Positions 1 to 7,425 of a stretch of 64,000 nt of DNA are shown one piece after another. How positions within the stretch are numbered: the stretch's first letter is position 1; each line of letters opens with the position of its first letter. The stretch comes from Thermococcus sp. Bubb.Bath (lineage in GTDB: Archaea; Methanobacteriota_B; Thermococci; Thermococcales; Thermococcaceae), in assembly GCF_012027595.1 (NCBI RefSeq), contig NZ_SNUR01000001.1, forward strand, positions 310,001-374,000, in the 5' to 3' direction. Under the pieces are notes generated by a model that saw only the letters and a list, made by a program, of their open reading frames with translations, had not been told where the DNA came from and searched no databases. Position numbers and translations under genes: made by a program.

Positions 1-418
1 TGACGGTTCTGTGGGCCCAGTAGGGTGGAACGTAGACCACTGTGCCTGGCCCCATCTCGATCCACTCGGCCTTCCCTTCAGGCGTCTGAAGGAGCATTCC
101 TCCCTCCCCCTTGATGCCGTAGTATATCTCGGCCCTGTCGGCCTTTGCGTGGAAGTGTCCCTTAGTGAAGAAGAACTCCTTTCCGACCTTTCCGGGATAG
201 AGGACGGTTGTTGCGAAGTTGAGGTCGCCGTCCTTCTCCTCCTGCTCGATCGCGTAGACCTCGTAGACAACGGGGTCCTCCTTAAGGAGCTCGTTGTAAG
301 CCTCTTCATCCTGGAAGTAGCCCTTAAGGTTACTAAGCCTCCTGACGAGCTTCTTGGCGCCGGGGATGACGCCGGTCTCAAGGTTTATGTTAACCCCCAT
401 GGGGAGCTTGTACTCCAT
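1..418 (-). CDS. pgiA: Cupin-type phosphoglucose isomerase (C-terminus beyond the window)
   Basis: Reads from an ATG at 416-418 leftwards and runs off the window edge, so about 139 codons are seen. The start reads MEYKLPMGVNINLETG, then FFFTKGHFHAK and YYGIKGEGGMLL. The TKGHFHAK stretch carries the cupin metal ligands (His, His, with Glu further on) of the archaeal cPGI family first characterised in Pyrococcus furiosus and Thermococcus litoralis. It interconverts glucose 6-phosphate and fructose 6-phosphate in the modified Embden-Meyerhof pathway and is cytosolic. The upstream side is AT-rich and faces the convergent end of the M50 protease gene. Confidence 0.93.
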   Translation of the reverse strand, partial: MEYKLPMGVNINLETGVIPGAKKLVRRLSNLKGYFQDEEAYNELLKEDPVVYEVYAIEQEEKDGDLNFATTVLYPGKVGKEFFFTKGHFHAKADRAEIYYGIKGEGGMLLQTPEGKAEWIEMGPGTVVYVPPYWAHRTV

Positions 419-483
419 CAGTATCACCAAAGAACATTCTCACAACCCCTATTTAACCTTTCCCTTTTGTATCACTGTGAGTG

Positions 484-1059
484 TTATACAATTGTGTTCA
501 ACGCGTAGGCTATCCCAATGGCCACCGCCCAGTAGCCGGCGTTCCAGCGGAGGACTTTCCATCCATCCAGCGGAGGTATGGGCCAGAGGTTGAAGAAGGC
601 AAGCCAAGCGTTCACCATAGCCGTAACTCCCACCGTAAGTCCAACGATTCCCCCTGAAAAAGGCCTTCCCGCTAAATGAAGGGCCAGGAAGATAACCGCT
701 ATTAGTATGTTTGTCGCAGGGCCGGCGAGAGCTGTTATGCCCATGGCTCTCCGGTCAATGATGCCGTAGAGGCTGTATATCTGGACCGCTCCCACTGCGG
801 CGAATATCCACGTGCTCCCTGTCAGGGCCTTGGTCGCAACTCCAAGGAGAAGGGCCAGCACAATCCCGGTGTCCCACCTTCGGTAGACCGCGTAGTAACC
901 AAAGCGCCGGGCCACCCATCTATGGGCCAGTTCGTGAAAGACAAACGCCGTTAAGATTGCGATCGCCGCGGGAAGCATCATGCGGGGGTTGAAGTCAGAA
1001 AACAGGAGCAACAGGACAAGAAAGGAAATCGCTAAGTCCTCTACCTCGCGGCGATTCAT
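484..1059 (-). CDS. Membrane M50-family (site-2-protease-like) metallopeptidase
   Basis: 191 residues with several hydrophobic segments. HELAH at about residue 43 is the HExxH zinc motif of S2P/M50 intramembrane proteases. A second motif near the C-terminus (WPIPPLDGWK) matches the NPxDG-type motif that supplies the third zinc ligand. The start ATG overlaps the stop of the upstream KH-like gene by four bases (ATGA), implying translational coupling in a run of genes down from RNase Z. The substrate is unknown; family members cleave membrane-bound regulators. Confidence 0.85.
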   Translation of the reverse strand: MNRREVEDLAISFLVLLLLFSDFNPRMMLPAAIAILTAFVFHELAHRWVARRFGYYAVYRRWDTGIVLALLLGVATKALTGSTWIFAAVGAVQIYSLYGIIDRRAMGITALAGPATNILIAVIFLALHLAGRPFSGGIVGLTVGVTAMVNAWLAFFNLWPIPPLDGWKVLRWNAGYWAVAIGIAYALNTIV

Positions 1060-1244
1060 CTAGCTTTCACCTCAATTTTCTTGCCGAGAACGAGCTCGGC
1101 AGCCTTAACCGCCGCTCCTCCTGTTCCTACAGCGATTCTAACCTGGTCCTGGGGTACATAGACGATTATCTTGTCCCCCTCGTATTCGACTTCCAGTACC
1201 TCGACGTTGAGCATCTTCCTCAGGCGCTCGGTTATATCGTTCAT
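1056..1244 (-). CDS. Small KH-like RNA-binding protein
   Basis: About 62 residues from ATG 1244, preferred over the in-frame GTG at 1250 because a GGGGAG ribosome binding site sits about six bases upstream. The middle reads VPQDQVRIAVGTGGAAVKAAEL: a beta strand followed by a GTGG loop and a helix, resembling the GxxG loop of KH domains. The length fits a single minimal KH-like fold. It lies between the TraB-like and M50 protease genes and overlaps the latter by four bases. The function is not known; the RNA-binding suggestion rests only on the GxxG-like loop. Confidence 0.6.
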   Translation of the reverse strand: MNDITERLRKMLNVEVLEVEYEGDKIIVYVPQDQVRIAVGTGGAAVKAAELVLGKKIEVKAR

Positions 1245-1257
1245 GGCCACTCCCCAT

Positions 1258-1977
1258 TCAGATAACGAACCCTAAGTTATAAATGTTACCCAGAAGCTGT
1301 GGAGAATCAAGGAGGTGCGCTATGCCCTCCCTGTGGCCGAGTCCCACAACCGCGACGATTCTGGGCCGTTTTATTCCCCTCATTCTGAACTCATCCACGG
1401 CGGAGATTAGGTTGCGGGCCATGACGGCGTTCCTCTCCTTGACGAGAACCCGGTAGAGATATGGGTACCTGTTCCTGAATTCGAGCGTCATTTCCCTGTA
1501 CGATTCCACAGGATCTCCTAGTTCCTCCGCGGCGGCGCTTCCCACCCCTGGGAAGAAGAAGGAGAGGCCCTCAAGAGCCAGAAGAAGCCTCTCCCTAATG
1601 GGAGCGGCCAGTATTTTTGACATTATCATCCTTATGTCCTCGTCTATAAGGATGAGGGGGACTCCAAGCCTTCCCGCGGCCTCGATGGCCGCAAGCATCT
1701 CGCCCCCAGGGGCCATCCCAAACTCCTCCCCCAGCCTCTCCTCGAACTTGGTCAGGAGATAGCTAACCAACCCAGAGCGCCCGAACTGGAGGCTCTCCTT
1801 CAATCCCGCCTTTACCCCCGATGTAATCCCCCTGAACCTCAGGGGATCGAGCTCGACCGCTACGGCTGTAGGTCTCTCCCGCTCTATCGTCTCCAGAACC
1901 TCTTCTCGACTCCTCGGCGACACGTGCATGGTTCCTATGAGCGTAACGTACTTCAGGTAGCTCACGCCCCCGCTCAT
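1258..1977 (-). CDS. TraB/PrgY-family protein
   Basis: 239 residues. The N-terminus (VTLIGTMHVSPRSREEV) has the GTxHxS signature of the TraB/GumN family, and VAVELD follows. A conserved GLGHREGI near the end carries the family's second His-containing motif. In bacteria PrgY/TraB proteins dampen peptide pheromones; archaeal homologues are of unknown role and are suspected metal-dependent peptidases. The start ATG overlaps the RNase Z stop by four bases, so it is probably co-transcribed with rnz. Confidence 0.8.
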   Translation of the reverse strand: MSGGVSYLKYVTLIGTMHVSPRSREEVLETIERERPTAVAVELDPLRFRGITSGVKAGLKESLQFGRSGLVSYLLTKFEERLGEEFGMAPGGEMLAAIEAAGRLGVPLILIDEDIRMIMSKILAAPIRERLLLALEGLSFFFPGVGSAAAEELGDPVESYREMTLEFRNRYPYLYRVLVKERNAVMARNLISAVDEFRMRGIKRPRIVAVVGLGHREGIAHLLDSPQLLGNIYNLGFVI

Positions 1978-2918
1978 CGTTTTTCCTCCATGATGTTTCT
2001 GAGCTCCCAGGTGCCCGATTTGAAGGTTATTACGTCGAAGTCCCTCGGGACTACCGTGTTAACACTAAGGCTCTCGCATATGTTAAGGGCTTCTTTTTTG
2101 TACTCCTCATAACTGTAGCGGAAGGCCCTGTGGAAGAGAGCGAGGAGCTTCACCTTCGCCCTTCTCGCTGTGTCGCAGGCCTCCTTGACTGTGGAGTGGT
2201 AGCTCTCTCCCCTGTCCCTCGGGCTCAGATACGTCGCCTCATGGATAAGCAGGTCGGCCCTCTCCGAGAAGAGCCTCACCCGCTCACAGGGCTCCGTGTC
2301 GCCGGTGTAGACAACCTTTAGGCCCTTCCTTCTTGGCCCAGTAACGTCTTCTAGGCGGATTATCCTTCCGTTCCACTCTATCTGCCCTTCCCTCTCCAGC
2401 TTCCCAAGTATGGGTCCTTCCTCAAGTCCGTACTCGGCGAGCTTCTCCCTTAGGAACTTCCCCCTCCTGTCTCTCTCCTTGAAGACGTAGCCTAGTGCTG
2501 GAACCCCGTGTTCGACCTTGAAGCTCCACACCTCGTAGTCCCCAAACCTCAAGCGGGTCTCTCCAAGCTCGTGAACGTGGATATCGAATCCCGGTCTGAA
2601 GAAGCCGCTGTTCAGTAGGTGTTGAATGAATTCGAAGGTGTACTTTGGCCCGTAGATGTGGAGCGGCCTTTCCCTGTCCCAGAGGTTCATCGTTTGAATT
2701 AGTGCAGGAATTCCAAGGTAGTGGTCTCCATGGAAGTGAGTGATGAATATTTTATCAACTTTCATCGGACTGAGCTTTGCCGTGTTCATCTGTCTAATCG
2801 TGCCCTCCCCGGCGTCGAAGAGGATTATCTCCCCCTTATAGCGGAGGGCTATCGCTGGCACGTTCCTTTCGCGCGTTGGCATTATGCCGCCGGTGCCGAG
2901 GAAGAAGACTTCGAGCAT
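1974..2918 (-). CDS. rnz: tRNase Z (tRNA 3'-processing endonuclease)
   Basis: 314 residues from ATG 2916-2918 (MLEVFFLGTGGIMPT), which matches the family N-terminus; the open frame reaches back to 2975 but adds sequence the family lacks. Motif HFHGDHYLG is the beta-lactamase-fold zinc motif HxHxDH; further metal ligands are in YTGDTEP and LIHEATY, and a late LFHR. Removes 3' trailers from pre-tRNA so that CCA can be exposed or added. First gene of a tightly coupled minus-strand group (rnz, TraB-like, KH-like, M50 protease). Confidence 0.95.
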   Translation of the reverse strand: MLEVFFLGTGGIMPTRERNVPAIALRYKGEIILFDAGEGTIRQMNTAKLSPMKVDKIFITHFHGDHYLGIPALIQTMNLWDRERPLHIYGPKYTFEFIQHLLNSGFFRPGFDIHVHELGETRLRFGDYEVWSFKVEHGVPALGYVFKERDRRGKFLREKLAEYGLEEGPILGKLEREGQIEWNGRIIRLEDVTGPRRKGLKVVYTGDTEPCERVRLFSERADLLIHEATYLSPRDRGESYHSTVKEACDTARRAKVKLLALFHRAFRYSYEEYKKEALNICESLSVNTVVPRDFDVITFKSGTWELRNIMEEKR

Positions 2919-3076
2919 ATATTTACTTTTCCCTGCCCTTTTAAATCTCATCCCATCTGATAATTTCACCAGCACACCCTCTCTGAAATCCGCGGGAGTT
3001 TATGGTTTCATTTCAAGGGGTCTTCTGATAAAAAGAGTTAAAACTCCACAGAACGTACACGTTATGGTGAAGCAAC

Positions 3077-4042
3077 ATGGAGGAGATTCTGAAAGTTATT
3101 GAAGAGAAGGACACAAAAAAGCTTGCAAACCTTCTTTACTACAAGATTGACGAGCTGGAGGATGAACAGCTCGAGGAGGTTCTGAAGAAGGCCGAGGAGC
3201 TGGCCCTTGAGCAGAAGGACTACGAGCTCTACAAGCTCGTCGTGTATTACTATCACGAGTTCCTTGAGGTGGACAAGATAAGCGAATTCGAGGAGCTGGC
3301 CGAGAAAGAGGGCTCCTTCGAGGCTAAATTCCACCTCGCTGACCTGTACTTCCTCATCGGCGAGCTTGAGAAGAGCCTCGCCCTCTACGACGAACTCCTT
3401 GAGGAAGAACTCAAGGGAGGAAACCTAGAGCACATAGCGGAGATCCAGTACAACATGGCCCTCATACGTGAGGAACTCCAGGACTACGAGAAAGCCTACG
3501 AGCTCCTTGAGGGGGCAGAGGAAAACTACGAAAAGCTGGGGGACAGGGAAAGACTCCTCCATGTTCGCGTTTATAAGGCATACGTCCGGTTCGAGATGGG
3601 GGAAACCTACGAGGCCAAGGCCATGCTGGCCTCCCTCCTCCCGGAGGCAATGGAGCTCCAGAACGGGGGGCTCCTCGCTGAGATCCACATGAGTTTTGAG
3701 GAGATTTTCGAGGAGGATGAGGATTACGAGGCCGCCCTTCAGGAATGCCTCTACGCCCTCCTCTGGGCTAGGGGAACGGAGTACTACGACGTTGCTTTTG
3801 ATACACTCGTCGATGTGCTCTGGCAACTCTTCCTCGATGACGACTTTGAGACGGTTTACAACAACACCCCGATGTTCAGGGATGCACTTCCAAATCTGGA
3901 CGGCTTCTTCGAGGGCGTGCGCTACTTGGCCCTCTACAAAGACGGTCGCGTAGAGGAGTCGAAGCTCAAGGAAATCGTGGAAAAGGTGGAGGACAGGCGG
4001 CTCATCGACCTACTCCAGTTCCTCGGTGAGGCCGAGCTTTGA
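3077..4042 (+). CDS. TPR-repeat protein, conserved in Thermococcales
   Basis: 321 residues, highly acidic and almost entirely helical, with repeated 34-residue-like pairs (for example AKFHLADLYFLIGELEKSLALYDELL and IQYNMALIREELQDYEKAYELLEG) typical of tetratricopeptide repeats. No catalytic domain is visible, so a scaffold role is likely. A GGTGA ribosome binding site lies about 6 bases before ATG 3077. The 3' end overlaps the convergent DUF447 gene by about 33 bases. The partner is not known. Confidence 0.8.
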   Translation: MEEILKVIEEKDTKKLANLLYYKIDELEDEQLEEVLKKAEELALEQKDYELYKLVVYYYHEFLEVDKISEFEELAEKEGSFEAKFHLADLYFLIGELEKSLALYDELLEEELKGGNLEHIAEIQYNMALIREELQDYEKAYELLEGAEENYEKLGDRERLLHVRVYKAYVRFEMGETYEAKAMLASLLPEAMELQNGGLLAEIHMSFEEIFEEDEDYEAALQECLYALLWARGTEYYDVAFDTLVDVLWQLFLDDDFETVYNNTPMFRDALPNLDGFFEGVRYLALYKDGRVEESKLKEIVEKVEDRRLIDLLQFLGEAEL

Positions 4043-4636
4043 GGCGATTTCGAGGGCCCGTTCCATTATTTTTCTTCCCATTTTATCCTTCCCACCAAGC
4101 CTGGAAAACAGGGCGTAGTTCTTCTTTATCTTGGAGAAAAGTCTCTTAGCTTCGTCGGGAGGGGAGTTAACTGCTATTCCCAGCCTCGTGAAGTCAATCG
4201 CCATCTCCACCAGCGCGCAGTCTGCTCTGCTAAACGGCCGTGGGGGGAGCAATCCGGGAATATCCGCCTTGGGAAAGAGAGAACAGCTCAGAATCTCTGT
4301 CGTTCCGAGACTATCGGAGTGAGCCTTCCGAGTACATCCAACGTCTCCGTAAACGCCTGGAAGTCCCTTAATCCACCTGTATGGGCCCGACTCCTCAAAG
4401 GGGAGCTCAGAATCCAGTGGAATGTTGAGGGCCAGTCTGACTATAAGACCGACATCGTTGGTGGCCTGGAGGGCGGCGTGGGGCCACTTCACCAGCTCCT
4501 CAGCACTCCTGCCGCCGAAGAGCTTGAACGAGAGAGCCTTTTCCCTTTTAACAACACCCACGGGGGTGACATTCGTTCGTGTGACGAGGAGCATCTCGTA
4601 AACCTGACCGTCACTCAGGAGGTCGAGTAGTGTCAC
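4010..4636 (-). CDS. DUF447-family protein (flavin-reductase-like split barrel)
   Basis: 208 residues. The N-terminus (LSDGQVYEMLLVTRTNVTPVGVV) and the ATNDVGLIVRLALN stretch are characteristic of DUF447 proteins, which have an FMN-binding split-barrel fold and are found in methanogens and Thermococcales. The enzyme activity is not established. The gene converges on and overlaps the TPR gene at its 3' end. Confidence 0.75.
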   Translation of the reverse strand: MTLLDLLSDGQVYEMLLVTRTNVTPVGVVKREKALSFKLFGGRSAEELVKWPHAALQATNDVGLIVRLALNIPLDSELPFEESGPYRWIKGLPGVYGDVGCTRKAHSDSLGTTEILSCSLFPKADIPGLLPPRPFSRADCALVEMAIDFTRLGIAVNSPPDEAKRLFSKIKKNYALFSRLGGKDKMGRKIMERALEIASKLGLTEELE

Positions 4637-4669
4637 ATTAAACCACCGGGAAAAATAGGGAGGAAGAAT

Positions 4670-4905
4670 TTAAAGCTGCTGCTTTGGCAGTATGAGGATG
4701 TCGTCCCTCTTGATGTGGAACTTGACCGGCATCGTGGGCCTCAGGTCCCGATGTCCCTTGAGCCGATCGTCCTCGCTATTATCCTCGTTTCCCCAAACAG
4801 CCCAATGACTCAATGAAGAAGCCATAGTGGTCCACGAGGTCGACGGTTCCTTCGAGGGTTATACTGTCTTCAACCGGCTGAAGAGTGATGCGCTCCGGGC
4901 CTCCT
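4670..4905 (-). pseudogene. Frameshifted remnant of a small TOBE/OB-like protein
   Basis: No intact frame spans this stretch, but three frames join into one sensible protein. The first reads ITLEGTVDLVDHYGFFIES (about 4815-4890), the second FGETRIIARTIGSRDIG (about 4755-4805), and the third DLRPTMPVKFHIKRDDILIL down to the stop at 4670-4672. The pattern of short beta strands resembles a TOBE/OB domain as found at the C-terminus of ABC transporter ATPases. Two frame changes are needed, so I call it a pseudogene; a GAGGAGG ribosome binding site at 4901-4907 still precedes it. The family is an inference. Confidence 0.5.
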
Positions 4906-5003
4906 CTGTATTTTTAAGGTTTTGTTACAGCCCAAATGGCAATATACTAAACTGAGCGGAGACTTTTTCCACTGGTATGTTAATATGGGTTTTGGTAGGT
5001 AGA

Positions 5004-5016
5004 TTAAGTTTAAAAG
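5004..5016 (+). promoter_or_regulatory. TATA-like promoter of the metal ABC operon
   Basis: The A+T run AAGTTTAAAAG at about 5006-5016 sits roughly 25 bases before a likely transcript start near 5036. A GGAGATGAG ribosome binding site at 5040-5048 precedes ATG 5055. This placement argues against the longer open frame that begins at 4977, because that start would lie upstream of the promoter. Confidence 0.5.
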
Positions 5017-5054
5017 AGCCGGAGAATAGTGGAGACACTGGAGATGAGGCGAAG

Positions 5055-5846
5055 ATGGTAGAAGCCGTAGTGGCCAGGAACCTCATGATATACTACAGCA
5101 GTAAACCAGCCCTCTCAGACGTTAACTTCGAGCTTAGTGAGGGGGATACCCTGCTTCTCCTCGGCCCCAATGGGGCAGGAAAAACGACACTCCTCAAGGT
5201 TATAGCCGGGTTTCACAGAGAGTATCAGGGTGAACTGCTCGTTTTTGGGAGAACCCCCCTGGATGCAAGGGAGTTCGTCTCCTACGTGCCCCAGAGTCAC
5301 TCCCTCAACGAGAAGGTCCCCCTGACGGCTCTGGAGGTTGTGGCCATGGGGGCCCTGTACAGGAATGGGATACTCCATGTGAAAATTCCGGAGGAAATTC
5401 TTGAGAGGGCCGCGAAGGCCCTGGAGTTCGTTGGCCTTGGAGGCATAGTGGATAAACCGTTCAAAAACCTCAGCGGAGGTCAGAAACAGAGGGTTCTGCT
5501 TGCGAGGGCCCTTATAAGCGACCCGAAGCTCCTCCTCTTAGATGAACCCCTTTCGGCCCTTGACCCATCTGCCAGGGCGGAAGTGACTTCAGTTCTATCA
5601 AAGATAAAATCAAAGAGGGGCATAACGATGATTATAACAACCCACGATATAAACCCCCTCTTGGAGATCGGGGACAGGGTAATGCTAATCAACAAACGTA
5701 TGATAACCTTTGGAAAGCCAGACGACGCCTTGAAAGACGAGATAATAAAGGCCGTGTACGGGCCCCTCGCGAGGGTCATAAAGGTTGAGGATAGACTGTA
5801 CTGTATAACAGGTGACTTCCACATATTCGGGAGGGAGAAAAAGTGA
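5055..5846 (+). CDS. Metal (Zn/Mn-type) ABC transporter ATP-binding protein
   Basis: About 263 residues from ATG 5055. Walker A is GPNGAGKTT, the signature is LSGGQKQR, Walker B is LLLLDEPLSALD, and the switch His is in ITTHD. The Q-loop reads YVPQS. Sequence and partner fit the ZnuC/MntB-type family. It powers the ABC-3 permease encoded next. The downstream gene starts within its stop codon (GTGA), so the two are translationally coupled. No solute-binding protein gene is adjacent. Confidence 0.88.
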   Translation: MVEAVVARNLMIYYSSKPALSDVNFELSEGDTLLLLGPNGAGKTTLLKVIAGFHREYQGELLVFGRTPLDAREFVSYVPQSHSLNEKVPLTALEVVAMGALYRNGILHVKIPEEILERAAKALEFVGLGGIVDKPFKNLSGGQKQRVLLARALISDPKLLLLDEPLSALDPSARAEVTSVLSKIKSKRGITMIITTHDINPLLEIGDRVMLINKRMITFGKPDDALKDEIIKAVYGPLARVIKVEDRLYCITGDFHIFGREKK

Positions 5847-6664
5847 TTCCTGATTTCATAATCCGGGCCGTACTGGCCAGCATAACCGTCAGCGTCCTCC
5901 TTGGCCTGCTGAGTCCGCTGATAAACATGAAGGGGCTCGCTTTCTTAACCCACGCGATATTCCACGCTCTCCTCCTCGGTGCAGTGCTGGGTATGATACT
6001 CGGCCTCCTCCTCAATAACCTGGCCCTCGTCACGTTCGTGGCCATGGTGGTTACCGTTATTACAGTTCTTCTAATAGCTGAGATAGAGCAGCATGGATTC
6101 TCCCCAGATAGCGCAGTTGGAATCGTGGCCAGCTTCGCGGCTGGCCTCGTCGTCCTCGGTTTTGGCCTCCTCTACAAGGTGATGGCGAGCAGACCGTACT
6201 TCCCGCTGAGCGAGAACATAGTGTCCTACCTTACAGGCGAGATATTCCTCGTGACCACCTCCGACCTCCTCGTGCTGACCTCCATAGGGTTCTTCGTCCT
6301 CCTCATCATCCTGCTCTTCTACCGTGATTTCATATACCTCAGCTTTGACCCGGATGGAATGGAGAGTTACGGTGGGAGAACTCGCTTCTACCTCTACCTC
6401 CTTTACACGCTCGTGGGGCTCATCGGGGCGTTAATAGTGCAGAGCGTCGGTCTGGTAACCCTCCAGGTCATAGCGGTTCTCCCTGGTGCGATAGCAATGA
6501 TGCTTGGCGGCGATATTAGACGCATCACCCTGGCAAGCCTCTCCGTTACACTGACCATCCAGCTCTCCTCCGTTCTTATAGCGTATTTCACGGCCATTCC
6601 TCCCAGCGGTATCGCCACGATAATACTCGGCGCGGTCTACGGCGCACTAATCATGAGGCGGTGA
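5843..6664 (+). CDS. Metal ABC transporter permease (ABC-3 family)
   Basis: 273 residues starting at GTG 5843, which overlaps the ATPase stop by four bases. There are 7-9 hydrophobic helices; the N-terminal LLGLLSPLINMKGLAFLTHAIFHA region and the late GGDIRRI loop are typical of ZnuB/MntC permeases. It forms the membrane channel for Zn2+ or Mn2+ import with the preceding ATPase. The 3' end overlaps the possible GTG start of RNase HII. The metal specificity cannot be read from the sequence. Confidence 0.87.
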   Translation: MIPDFIIRAVLASITVSVLLGLLSPLINMKGLAFLTHAIFHALLLGAVLGMILGLLLNNLALVTFVAMVVTVITVLLIAEIEQHGFSPDSAVGIVASFAAGLVVLGFGLLYKVMASRPYFPLSENIVSYLTGEIFLVTTSDLLVLTSIGFFVLLIILLFYRDFIYLSFDPDGMESYGGRTRFYLYLLYTLVGLIGALIVQSVGLVTLQVIAVLPGAIAMMLGGDIRRITLASLSVTLTIQLSSVLIAYFTAIPPSGIATIILGAVYGALIMRR

Positions 6665-6666
6665 AG

Positions 6667-7419
6667 ATGGGAAGGAAGCTCGCTGGAATCGATGAGGCTG
6701 GAAGGGGGCCGGTGCTCGGCCCGATGGTGATAGGAGCTGTCGTCGTCGACGAGGAGAAGCTTCCCCTCTTGAAGGAACTGGGGGTAAGGGATTCAAAAAA
6801 GCTGACCCCAAAACGAAGGGAGCGCCTCTTTGAGGAGATAATCAACATCGTCGACGATTACGTCCTTCTCGTTTTTCCACCCCAGCAGATTGACTCAAGG
6901 GAGGGAACTCTCAACGAGTTCGAGGTTGAGAACTTTGTTGGGGCCCTCAACTCTCTCAAATTGAAGCCCGACGTCGTTTACATCGACGCGGCCGACGTGA
7001 AGGAAGAGCGCTTTGGGAAGGAGATTGGGAGCGGGCTTGACTTCAAAGCTGAGATTGTGGCCGAACACGGGGCCGATGACAAGTTCCTCCCCGTCTCGGC
7101 GGCATCGATACTGGCTAAGGTGACGAGGGACAGGGAGATAGAGAAGCTGAGGGGGGAGTACGGCGAGATAGGCTCGGGATACCCAAGCGACCCCAGGACG
7201 AGGAAGTTCCTAGAGGAGTACTACCGGAAACACGGCGATTTCCCGCCCATCGTCAGAAAGACCTGGAAGACCCTGAAAAAGATAGCGGAAAAGATAGGGG
7301 CCGAGAGCGCTAAAATGGAGAGCAAAGGACAGTTGACGCTTGAAAGCTTCATCAAAGAGAAAAAGGAGGCTGACCTCCTCCCCGCCCTGAGGGGCGAGGC
7401 TTTCGGAAGAAAAAAGTGA
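6667..7419 (+). CDS. rnhB: Ribonuclease HII
   Basis: 250 residues from ATG 6667; the alternative GTG 6661 overlaps the permease gene. GIDEAGRGPVLGP carries the first catalytic Asp/Glu pair; the DSKKLTPKRRE motif, YIDAAD and ASILAKVTRD supply the rest of the active site. It removes RNA primers and ribonucleotides from DNA. The C-terminal tail contains GQLTLESFI, which fits a PCNA-interacting (PIP) box, Q-x-x-L-x-x-F-hydrophobic. Length is slightly above the T. kodakarensis enzyme as I recall it, because of this basic tail. Confidence 0.95.
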   Translation: MGRKLAGIDEAGRGPVLGPMVIGAVVVDEEKLPLLKELGVRDSKKLTPKRRERLFEEIINIVDDYVLLVFPPQQIDSREGTLNEFEVENFVGALNSLKLKPDVVYIDAADVKEERFGKEIGSGLDFKAEIVAEHGADDKFLPVSAASILAKVTRDREIEKLRGEYGEIGSGYPSDPRTRKFLEEYYRKHGDFPPIVRKTWKTLKKIAEKIGAESAKMESKGQLTLESFIKEKKEADLLPALRGEAFGRKK

Positions 7420-7425
7420 ACAATC

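Noticed and set aside
3062-3334. Open frame opposite the TPR gene, 90 codons
   Set aside because: It is a shadow of a Glu- and Leu-rich gene; the complement gives an artificial Leu-rich protein without a ribosome binding site.
4977-5054. Longer N-terminus for the metal ABC ATPase
   Set aside because: It would start upstream of the TATA-like element; ATG 5055 has a good ribosome binding site and matches the family start.
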